64,000 nt of DNA from Bifidobacterium catenulatum PV20-2 (GTDB taxonomy: Bacteria; Actinomycetota; Actinomycetes; Actinomycetales; Bifidobacteriaceae): contig NZ_CP007456.1 of assembly GCF_000800455.1 (NCBI RefSeq), positions 1,488,001 to 1,552,000 of the forward strand, written 5' to 3'. Made by a program: the position numbers and the translations under genes. The notes below the pieces were generated by a model. It was not told the origin of the DNA, made no database searches, and saw only the letters and a program-made list of their open reading frames with translations. This document shows, piece by piece, positions 19,315 to 24,637 of this stretch; positions within the stretch are counted from its first letter, which is position 1; every line of letters begins with the position of its first letter.

Positions 19315-19791
19315 TCAGAAGAGGGTGTCCTGCAAGGGCGGGGTGTGCGTGGCGGCGGCCGGGGCCTTCGCCTTGCCGGTCGAGCGTGTGGTGGCGCGCC
19401 ATCGTTGCTGGCGTGCGTTGCGCTGCTCGGTCTTGCGGCGTTTGCATTCCTTCTCGCGTGCCGCCGCCACGATCTCGGGGTTCTCGCGGATGTACCGGGC
19501 GAGCCGCCGTTCGGCGGTCGGGTCGTCGGGGTCGAACCGGAATCCGGCCTCCTGCGCGGTCTTCAGCACCTGGCGTCGGGCGCGCAGGGGCAGTCCGCCG
19601 TAGATGCCGTACTGGTCCCGGACCATGATGCCGAACGCGAGGCATTCGGCCCTGACCGGGCAGGCCTCGCAGATCCGCACCGCCGCACGGCGCAGATCGT
19701 ATTGGGTTCGTTGGTTGGGAAGGTCGTCGGGCCCCCACATGCGGTCCGACCACGAGCCGGGGAAATCCGCGCACTCTCCCTTCAGGAACAT
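19315..19791 (-). CDS. WhiB-family iron-sulfur transcription factor (first of two)
   Basis: 158 aa, with AAGGAGAAC before the ATG at 19791. The WhiB core is present: a first Cys (GECADF), then CEACPVRAEC (Cys-X2-Cys-X5-Cys) and the turn GIYGGLPLRAR that normally precedes the DNA-contacting basic segment. The C-terminal half is long, basic and Ala/Arg/Lys-rich (CKRRKTEQRNARQQRW). WhiB proteins are confined to actinobacteria and their phages and plasmids. They bind a [4Fe-4S] cluster and usually act with the principal sigma factor. This copy and the one at 20881-21429 bracket the partition genes, so they probably regulate element functions. Confidence 0.88.
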   Translation of the reverse strand: MFLKGECADFPGSWSDRMWGPDDLPNQRTQYDLRRAAVRICEACPVRAECLAFGIMVRDQYGIYGGLPLRARRQVLKTAQEAGFRFDPDDPTAERRLARYIRENPEIVAAAREKECKRRKTEQRNARQQRWRATTRSTGKAKAPAAATHTPPLQDTLF

Positions 19792-19818
19792 TGTTCTCCT
19801 TGTTCATAGGTTCACAGC

Positions 19819-20091
19819 TTATTTCAAGCCCAGGTACGTTTCGAGGGCAGCATCGACCACTTCCTGAATGCGCATGTCATGCTCGGCGGACCAGGTCTTG
19901 AGCCTGCGTCGGGTCGAGGCGCGCAGGCTCACGCTGGTCTTCACCCAGCCCTCCGCGTCGTTCGGTTTCACGGTCCTCCGGTTTTTCGGTATTTCGGTTT
20001 CCACCGATTCCGGTCTTCCGGTATCCGCCGGTTCCGTCCGGTCGCTGTTGAGCAGCGCGGTCAGGTCGCGCGGACGGGGCGTCAGGTTCAT
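19819..20091 (-). CDS. Ribbon-helix-helix DNA-binding protein, probable partition partner of ParA
   Basis: 90 aa from the ATG at 20091, five bases after the ParA stop. Its ribosome site (AAGGAGGAGG) lies inside the parA 3' end, so the two are translationally coupled. The C-terminal half carries a ribbon-helix-helix-like pattern: WVKTSVSLRASTRRRLKTW followed by HDMRIQEVVDAALETYL. The N-terminal 45 residues are Pro/Thr/Arg-rich and disordered-looking, and their codons 22-43 form an 8-bp-periodic DNA repeat. Small RHH proteins next to ParA ATPases act as centromere-binding proteins in type Ib-like plasmid partition. The repeat arrays at 19963-20026 and 20769-20847 are candidate binding sites. 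Confidence 0.78.
   Translation of the reverse strand: MNLTPRPRDLTALLNSDRTEPADTGRPESVETEIPKNRRTVKPNDAEGWVKTSVSLRASTRRRLKTWSAEHDMRIQEVVDAALETYLGLK
19963..20026 (-). repeat. Octamer repeat array inside the RHH gene (centromere-like)
   Basis: Eight consecutive 8-bp units, read on the minus strand as ACCGGAAG, GAATCGGT-type and ACCGAAAA-type variants. On the plus strand CGGT (or, once, a diverged ACCG) recurs at 19963, 19971, 19979, 19987, 19995, (20003), 20011 and 20019. The phase is exactly 8 bp although the region is coding, where a 3-bp-based periodicity would be expected. Confidence 0.75.
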
Positions 20092-20096
20092 GTTCC

Positions 20097-20768
20097 TCAC
20101 AGGTCCTCCTCCTTGTCCTTGAGCTGTCGCATGGTCTGCTTGAGTTCGCCGGCCAGGTCGCGGTATTCGTGCAGGCGGGACCCGCGGGGGCGGGTGGATT
20201 TCGCGTTGAGGATGTCCTGGCGTTTCGGAATCAGCGTCTCGAAGCACGCGATGTCCGCGGCGTCGATCCACGCCAGGGCGTCGCGCAGGGCGGTCGTGTT
20301 GGCCTCGGTGCGGCACAGGAGGATCGCGGCGGGGACGCCGCGACGGTCGCACAGGTCCTTCACGCCGGCGGCCTGGTCGAGGTCGATGCGGCTGGGGCTC
20401 GAGGGAATGACCACGAGGTCCGCGTTGTTCACCGATTCGTCCAACGCGCGCCCGTACGGGGCGGAGTCGATCAGCACCCAGTCGACGGGGTCGTCGAGAC
20501 GGCCGTTGATCCCGTGCAGGTGCGTGATGTCGGCCGGCGCGGCGGACATCACGTCGAACGGCAGCGGGTCTCCAATCTCGGCGGCCAGGTACCACCAGTC
20601 CTTCGCGTCGCCCTGCACGTCCGCGTCGGCGACGAGCACGCGCTGCTCGCCCCGGGACTGGTCCACGAGGGCGCAGGCCAGGAACACGGCGCTGGTGGTC
20701 TTCATGCTGCCGCCCTTGCCGGTCGCCAACGCGATCACCAGCGGCTCGCGGTTCTTCTTGTCGTTCAT
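20097..20768 (-). CDS. parA: ParA-family partition ATPase
   Basis: 223 aa from the ATG at 20768 (AAGGAG ribosome site); the longer open frame upstream has no support. It holds the deviant Walker A KGGSMKTT (signature lysine present, but Met where Gly is usual before the catalytic Lys), a switch region VLVADADVQGDAKDWWYLA and the Walker B-like VDWVLIDSAPYG. This is a MinD/ParA-type ATPase that moves or positions plasmid DNA on the nucleoid. The RHH protein gene follows with its ribosome site embedded, and an 8-bp repeat array covers the promoter and leader. The pair should stabilise an extrachromosomal or excised form of the element. Confidence 0.88.
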   Translation of the reverse strand: MNDKKNREPLVIALATGKGGSMKTTSAVFLACALVDQSRGEQRVLVADADVQGDAKDWWYLAAEIGDPLPFDVMSAAPADITHLHGINGRLDDPVDWVLIDSAPYGRALDESVNNADLVVIPSSPSRIDLDQAAGVKDLCDRRGVPAAILLCRTEANTTALRDALAWIDAADIACFETLIPKRQDILNAKSTRPRGSRLHEYRDLAGELKQTMRQLKDKEEDL

Positions 20769-20847
20769 CGGTTTCTCCTTATTTCGGTATGTCGGTATCC
20801 GGTTTTTCGGCATTCCGGTTAGTTGGTTTTTCGGTATTGCGGTTTGT
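20769..20847 (-). repeat. Octamer repeat array upstream of parA (centromere/operator-like)
   Basis: CGGTATGT, CGGTATC, CGGTTTTT, CGGCATTC, CGGTTAGT, TGGTTTTT, CGGTATTG and CGGTTTGT begin at 20785, 20793, 20800, 20808, 20816, 20824, 20832 and 20840. Another in-phase CGGTTTCT begins at 20769, directly against the parA start codon. On the coding strand the unit is nnnnACCG. It has the same unit length, motif and orientation as the array inside the RHH gene. It probably contains the parA promoter, so binding would couple partition to autoregulation. Confidence 0.8.
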
Positions 20848-20880
20848 GCCGCGTCCCACGCGGATCGCGACGGGAAACGG

Positions 20881-21429
20881 TCAGAAGAGGCTGCCCTGGA
20901 CCAGTCCCTTGGGCACGGGTTCGGTTTTGAGGAAGAGCGGTTCGTCGTGCGTGTATTCGCGGCGGGAGCGTTGGCGGCGTTTGACGGAACGCCAGTAGTC
21001 CCTGCCGGCGCGGCGCATGCGTTCGTCCCAGTCCGGGTTGGCGGCCAGCCAGTCGTGGATCCGGCTTTGTGGGATCCGGTGCAGGCCGGCCGCGTCGACA
21101 TGCAGGTCGCGGGCGATCAGCCGGGCGAGGGCCCAGCGGCTCGCATAGTCGAGCCCGCCGTACACGGCCTTGTCCTTCCAGCCGCCCACGAGGGCGCGGC
21201 TGATGCAGTCGAGGCGCATCGGGCACGCGGCACACAGCATGCGGCCCTTGCCGCGCATCCGACCGTCGATCAGGTCCCGGCCATCCTGGTCGCTCACGGT
21301 GTTCCACATGCGGTCCGCCATGGCCGGGTCGATGGCGGCGATCCGGGCGCAGGCCGGCAGCGTGGCCCGCCCGTTCATGGCCGCCGTCCCGGAGCAGACG
21401 CCCGCGGCGAGGTTCGGTTCCCTGTTCAT
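20881..21429 (-). CDS. WhiB-family iron-sulfur transcription factor (second of two)
   Basis: 182 aa from the ATG at 21429, which overlaps the upstream stop as ATGA; the earlier in-frame start at 21495 is therefore not needed. WhiB features are an N-terminal Cys (LPACARIAAIDP), then CAACPMRLDC and the AVYGGLD turn. A basic C-terminal region with RSVKRRQRSRREY follows. It ends with FLKTEPVPKGLVQGSLF, resembling the LQDTLF ending of the other WhiB here, which hints at duplication followed by divergence. It sits directly upstream of the partition operon and may control it. Confidence 0.86.
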   Translation of the reverse strand: MNREPNLAAGVCSGTAAMNGRATLPACARIAAIDPAMADRMWNTVSDQDGRDLIDGRMRGKGRMLCAACPMRLDCISRALVGGWKDKAVYGGLDYASRWALARLIARDLHVDAAGLHRIPQSRIHDWLAANPDWDERMRRAGRDYWRSVKRRQRSRREYTHDEPLFLKTEPVPKGLVQGSLF

Positions 21430-21986
21430 GCGGCCACCTCGATTCCGTCGCGTTGGTTGAGCTCGGCGGCATGTTCCATGCACGCGGTCTGCCATTCCGA
21501 CGGATGGCCGTAGCGCAGGCTTCCCTCGTGGTCGTATTCGTCCTCGTGCGGTCTCATGTCGGCGAGGACGTGTTCGCAGCCGAGCGTGTGCACATGGCGT
21601 TCCTCGTAGCGCGGAGGGACGGGCGTGTTCCTCACCGGCTTGGTTTTCCGGTCGCGGTCCCGGGCCTCCGAGTCCAATGCGCGCTGGCGTTCGATCTGGC
21701 TGATGGTCCAGTCGTTGGCGATGCCGTCCCAGTTGTCGGCGAGACGTCGCGCGGAGTCGATTCGTCCGAGCCAGTACGTGTTCGACGGCAGCCAGTCGAT
21801 GGCCGCGAGGATGAGCGCCATCGCGGCCGCATGGTCGCCGTCATGGGCTTTGGCGATTCGGCCGACGAGGTGGCCGATCTTGGCGTGATCGCGTTTGGTC
21901 GGTTCCGCGGTGGTCAGCATCAGCCTGGAGCGGACGGACGTGAGATGTTCCATCACGGTCGCCGCTTCGGAGTCCGTTCCGATCAT
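21426..21986 (-). CDS. Hypothetical protein of the replication/partition region
   Basis: 186 aa; AAGGATG precedes the ATG at 21986. No family was recognised. The sequence has an N-terminal helical part (KRDHAKIGHLVGRIAKAH), a middle with AAIDWLPSNTYWLGRIDSARRLADNWDGIA, and a charged C-terminal part with several His (RHVHTLGCEHVLADM). There is no signal peptide or membrane helix. It overlaps the following WhiB gene by 4 bases and follows the replication-type gene after a hairpin, so it is probably part of the WhiB-ParA transcription unit. It could be an accessory replication or control protein; this is context only. Confidence 0.65.
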   Translation of the reverse strand: MIGTDSEAATVMEHLTSVRSRLMLTTAEPTKRDHAKIGHLVGRIAKAHDGDHAAAMALILAAIDWLPSNTYWLGRIDSARRLADNWDGIANDWTISQIERQRALDSEARDRDRKTKPVRNTPVPPRYEERHVHTLGCEHVLADMRPHEDEYDHEGSLRYGHPSEWQTACMEHAAELNQRDGIEVAA

Positions 21987-22030
21987 GTCGTTCCCATCCT
22001 TCTCGGCGGGCGCTTCCCGCTTGCGGGGAG

Positions 22031-22047
22031 CTCTCCCGTAGGGAGAG
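22031..22047. terminator. Short hairpin after the replication-type gene
   Basis: CTCTCCC-GTA-GGGAGAG, a 7-bp stem with 3-base loop, lying between the rep-type stop (22072) and the next start (21986). There is no clear T-run, so termination is uncertain. Confidence 0.4.
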
Positions 22048-22054
22048 AGGGGTT

Positions 22055-22103
22055 GGGTTTACATGGAGGGTTTACATGGAGGGTTTTATCCTTATATATA
22101 CAG
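22055..22103. repeat. Tandem 13-mers and AT-rich stretch beside the iterons
   Basis: GGGTTTACATGGA occurs twice head to tail (22055-22067, 22068-22080), followed by a partial third copy (GGGTTT). It continues into an AT-rich stretch (22084-22102, TTTTATCCTTATATATACAG) in otherwise GC-rich DNA. TTATCCTTA there matches a DnaA box at 7 of 9 positions. Together with the neighbouring iterons this is the usual make-up of an iteron-type origin's unwinding region. Confidence 0.6.
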
Positions 22104-22689
22104 CCCTGCGAGATTTGCAGTGCTGGAGGTGCGGCATTTGCAGTGCTGGGGTGCAGCTCTCGCAGTGCTGGCCCTGCGGGATTTGCAGTGCCGTTTTCGT
22201 GTCGTTTTCCAGCCCTGCGAGATTTGCAGTGCTGGGAATCGGCTTCGTTCCAGCGTTTTCCGGAGTCACGTCCTTGGATTCGCCGTTTTCCATGATGGTG
22301 GAGGCGGCGGGGTCCACGGTATTGCCCATGGTCTTCGGGTCGCGTTCCGCGGCGTGCGTCTCCTTGATCCATTCGAGGGTCGACGGGTCGGATTCGACCG
22401 CGAGGTCCCACACGATCTGGCAGTACTGTGGCAGGCGGTTCCTGCCGCCCTTGCCGAGGCGCGCGTAACGTTGGTCGCCGCGGCGGATGAAGCCGCGCTC
22501 CTGGAGCGTCTTCAAAGCGGCGCGCACGGTGCGTTCGCTCAGTTCGGTGACGTTGACGATGGTCGCGATCTTCGGATAGGCTGCGGTGCCGTCGTCGTCC
22601 GCGCGGTCGGCGAGGTAGACGAGCACGGCTTTCGCGCTGGCGTTGCCCACATGGCATCTGAAGGCCCATGACAGTGCGATGTTGCTCAC
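22072..22689 (-). CDS. Helix-turn-helix replication-initiator-type protein
   Basis: 205 aa from the GTG at 22689, which overlaps the upstream stop as GTGA. The N-terminal 100 residues carry a winged HTH of the kind found in phage and plasmid replication proteins: SWAFRCHVGNASAKAVLVYLADRADDDG, then TELSERTVRAALKTLQERGFI. The rest is low in recognisable structure. The last 50 residues are repetitive with Cys (GQHCESCTPALQMPHLQHCK) because the DNA there is an iteron array. The role as initiator is inferred from the HTH, the iterons inside the gene and the linked partition genes. A transcription regulator is the main alternative. Confidence 0.72.
   Translation of the reverse strand: MSNIALSWAFRCHVGNASAKAVLVYLADRADDDGTAAYPKIATIVNVTELSERTVRAALKTLQERGFIRRGDQRYARLGKGGRNRLPQYCQIVWDLAVESDPSTLEWIKETHAAERDPKTMGNTVDPAASTIMENGESKDVTPENAGTKPIPSTANLAGLENDTKTALQIPQGQHCESCTPALQMPHLQHCKSRRAVYIRIKPSM
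22107..22235. repeat. Five iterons within the 3' end of the replication-type gene (candidate origin)
   Basis: Copies of TGCGAGATTTGCAGTGCTGG start at 22107, 22130, 22152, 22175 and 22216. The first and last are identical; the others differ at a few positions. Spacing is 23, 22, 23 and 41 bp, that is about two helical turns, so bound protein would sit on one face of the helix. The array abuts an AT-rich region and tandem 13-mers. Confidence 0.8.
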
Positions 22690-22841
22690 GGCCGCTCCTC
22701 CTCACGCTGCTGGGCGGCACGGCGTTCGGCGTCCAGTCTGGCGGCCTGCTCGTCGCCGAGACGTGCCGCCCGGCACAGGGCGAATGTCATCAGCCCCGCG
22801 AACGCGACGAACACGATCAATCCGATCAGAAGCCAGTTCAC
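22686..22841 (-). CDS. Small single-pass membrane protein
   Basis: 51 aa from the GTG at 22841 with AAGGGAG eight bases upstream. The N-terminal helix NWLLIGLIVFVAFAGLMTFAL is followed by a charged amphipathic tail (RLDAERRAAQQREEERP). The gene overlaps the preceding small ORF (GTGA) and the following replication-type gene (GTGA), so all three are translationally coupled. Function unknown. Confidence 0.65.
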   Translation of the reverse strand: MNWLLIGLIVFVAFAGLMTFALCRAARLGDEQAARLDAERRAAQQREEERP

Positions 22842-23029
22842 GCGAGTCTCCCTTCCATGGACGGGTGCGCCATCATCGACGCCAGGCGACGGGAATCGGT
22901 GGAAACCGGACCATTGTGGCGGGCGAATGCCGCCGCGACCGGGAAAGTCCAAACCGGTGCCTGGAAATCCCGGTTACACTCGGGAAACACAGAGCAAGAC
23001 ATGCGGAATGCTTTAGTAAAGTCGTTCAT
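22838..23029 (-). CDS. Small ORF at the head of the replication operon
   Basis: 63 aa from the ATG at 23029 (MNDFTKAFRMSCSVFPECN...), rich in Arg, Ser and Pro in its second half. Support comes from the 4-base GTGA overlap with the next gene, which fits the coupling used throughout this operon. The ribosome site (GGAG about 14 bases upstream) is poorly spaced and no family is recognised, so it may be a leader peptide rather than a functional protein. Confidence 0.4.
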   Translation of the reverse strand: MNDFTKAFRMSCSVFPECNRDFQAPVWTFPVAAAFARHNGPVSTDSRRLASMMAHPSMEGRLA

Positions 23030-23126
23030 GTGTGATCACTACTCCAAGACAATGCATTGGGCGGCCACGGACCGGGATCCGGCAAGATACGGGATCCGCG
23101 GCCGCTCGGAATATTGGTTGCACCGC

Positions 23127-23168
23127 CCGTCCCCGACGCTCCAACATCGGGAACGGGCATTTCTTTTA
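23127..23168 (+). terminator. Terminator-like hairpin in the leader of the acetyltransferase gene
   Basis: GCCCGTCCCCGA pairs with TCGGGAACGGGC (one mismatch) and is followed by ATTTCTTTTAT. It lies 30 bases upstream of the acetyltransferase start on the same strand, where a terminator would act as an attenuator. A second possible stem pairs GCGGCC near 23070 with GGCCGC near 23100. Confidence 0.55.
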
Positions 23169-23197
23169 TCGATTGCAGAGAAAGAGAGAATTTTCAA

Positions 23198-23851
23198 ATG
23201 AGATCAGACCATCGCACCACCTCCCTCGCCGTCGACGGGCCACGCGCCGCCGCAACGGATGGCGAGGCAAAGGCAATCAAGAGCCTGCTCGTCAGGGACA
23301 TCAAAGGCTTCGATCAAAGCGTTCCAGCAGTCGTCAGACACGATGATGGAACGATCAGGCCTACGTACATAGGCGTATGGGGACAGGACCGTCTGATAGG
23401 CGCGGCCCTCATCCAGCCAGCCCTTTACGTAGCCGAGACGCTCATATACCGCACCGGGACGAGCGGGGTCCATGCCGCACAGATACGAGAGGCTTTCGCC
23501 GAGCATGCAGCCCTCATCGAAGGGATCGCGGTCGTCAGGAAGCATCGGCGTGAAGGCATCGGATTGCAGATCAAGGCGTTCTGCGACTCCTGGGCGGCAG
23601 ACCACGGCGCTGAGCTGATACTCAGCATCCCCACCAACGAGGGCGCGCGCCTGCTCAACAAGAAAGCCGGATACACGGTCGCACCGCCCGATGGATATCT
23701 CACCATCAAGGTATTTGACGCTCAGGGACAGCCTCTTCACATTCCCTACGCCGACCAGCGGACCCAGGACAGAGGCACTAGCATGTGGGCGTACAAGCTC
23801 GTAGGGCAACGCACACAGCACTTCGAGATCGGCGTTCTCACCGCCTCCTGA
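23198..23851 (+). CDS. GNAT family N-acetyltransferase
   Basis: 217 aa from the ATG at 23198. This start overlaps, as ATGA, the end of an upstream open frame; the longer open frame from 23057 is mostly non-coding in character. The acetyl-CoA motif is clear: LIEGIAVVRKHRREGIGLQI, then AELILSIPTNEGARLLNKKAGYTV, and a conserved SMWAYKL end. These enzymes transfer an acetyl group from acetyl-CoA to an amine; the substrate cannot be deduced. It is the only plus-strand gene inside the element apart from the terminal regulator. It is covered on the other strand by a 241-codon open frame. Confidence 0.85.
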   Translation: MRSDHRTTSLAVDGPRAAATDGEAKAIKSLLVRDIKGFDQSVPAVVRHDDGTIRPTYIGVWGQDRLIGAALIQPALYVAETLIYRTGTSGVHAAQIREAFAEHAALIEGIAVVRKHRREGIGLQIKAFCDSWAADHGAELILSIPTNEGARLLNKKAGYTVAPPDGYLTIKVFDAQGQPLHIPYADQRTQDRGTSMWAYKLVGQRTQHFEIGVLTAS

Positions 23852-23925
23852 AGTTCCGAAGACCATACCGTCGATGAATGTTCCCGACGGGTCACGGGAG
23901 AAGACGAGTCTTCCGGCTTCGTCGC

Positions 23926-24294
23926 TCATGCTGTCCTCCCCTCGGTCAGCAGCAGGCCCACCACCATCCGTTCGCGGGCGGAGAGCTGTACATCGACCTC
24001 CCGGGAGGCATGCGTGTAGGCATGCGTGGGGCGGAGCCAGGTGTCGGCCAGTCCGCGGGTCTCGCCGCGGCGCAGGGCGCGCACGGCGCAGGCCGGGCAG
24101 AGCTCCAAAATCTCCGTGTCGCCCGGGACGCAGTAGTTGCGCCAGCCGTTACGGGCGAAATAAGCGTCGCGGGCGGCCGAATCGTAGTCGGCCCAGAACG
24201 TGCCCCAGACCACTGTGTGGCAGCCATCGCACACCGTGACGCAATCCCACCGACTGTCCGGCCATTCGGACTGTTCGTAGATTCCACCAGCCAT
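23926..24294 (-). CDS. Small protein with paired CxxC motifs, possible zinc-binding regulator partner
   Basis: 122 aa. The start ATG at 24294 shares its first base with the end of the upstream regulator's stop (TGATG). The first half has VCDGCH and ELCPACAVRALRR, a four-cysteine arrangement that could bind zinc, with many Trp and Tyr around it. The C-terminal part (EVDVQLSARERMVVGLLL) looks helical. No known family was recognised. Coupling to a Cro/CI-type regulator suggests a role in element control. Its own stop overlaps, as ATGA, an open frame antisense to the acetyltransferase. Confidence 0.6.
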   Translation of the reverse strand: MAGGIYEQSEWPDSRWDCVTVCDGCHTVVWGTFWADYDSAARDAYFARNGWRNYCVPGDTEILELCPACAVRALRRGETRGLADTWLRPTHAYTHASREVDVQLSARERMVVGLLLTEGRTA

Positions 24295-24515
24295 CACGCG
24301 ACCTCCTCATGATCAGCATCAAGCCCCAGCAAATAGTCGGTAGACACACGGAAGTGCTCGGACAACACAACGATGTCTGAAGTTGTCCAGCCAATGCGTC
24401 CCAAGAGTTTTCCATTCGCCGAAGTTTTCGATAAACCAAGCAATGAACCGAGTTGGGCACAAGTAAGTCCCTCACCCTTTACCAGAGCACTTATCCTTTG
24501 GGTCACTCCATTCAT
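24294..24515 (-). CDS. Cro/CI-type HTH regulator (leftward)
   Basis: 73 aa from the ATG at 24515. The helix-turn-helix reads GLTCAQLGSLLGLSKTSANGKLLGRIGWTTSDIVVLSEHFRVSTDYLLG. The earlier in-frame start at 24584 would run through the operator and is rejected. The DNA here is clearly more AT-rich than the rest of the element. It is divergent from a second HTH gene with a palindromic site between them, like a phage immunity switch. Confidence 0.8.
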   Translation of the reverse strand: MNGVTQRISALVKGEGLTCAQLGSLLGLSKTSANGKLLGRIGWTTSDIVVLSEHFRVSTDYLLGLDADHEEVA

Positions 24516-24545
24516 AGTTCTTTCTTTCTGACTTGGTTCATTTTT

Positions 24546-24570
24546 ACTGTACTTCACTATAGCGTACAGT
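24546..24570. promoter_or_regulatory. Palindromic operator between divergent HTH genes
   Basis: ACTGTAC, an 11-base spacer, then GTACAGT. The spacer and flanks contain TATAG- and TTGACT-like promoter elements. It lies 30 bases upstream of the leftward HTH gene and 67 upstream of the rightward one, so one dimer could control both. Confidence 0.6.
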
Positions 24571-24637
24571 TTGACTGAACGCAAATCGTATGAGACACTT
24601 AATTAAGAAATTCTGAACTATTTTGGGAAGTGATCAT

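Noticed and set aside
18408..19628. 406-codon plus-strand frame over the coiled-coil protein gene
   Set aside because: Antisense to a gene with ribosome site, membrane helix and terminator; no domain in the antisense product.
20097..21101. Long N-terminal extension of ParA to 21101
   Set aside because: The extension overlaps the WhiB gene and the octamer array, and the start at 20768 has a good ribosome site.
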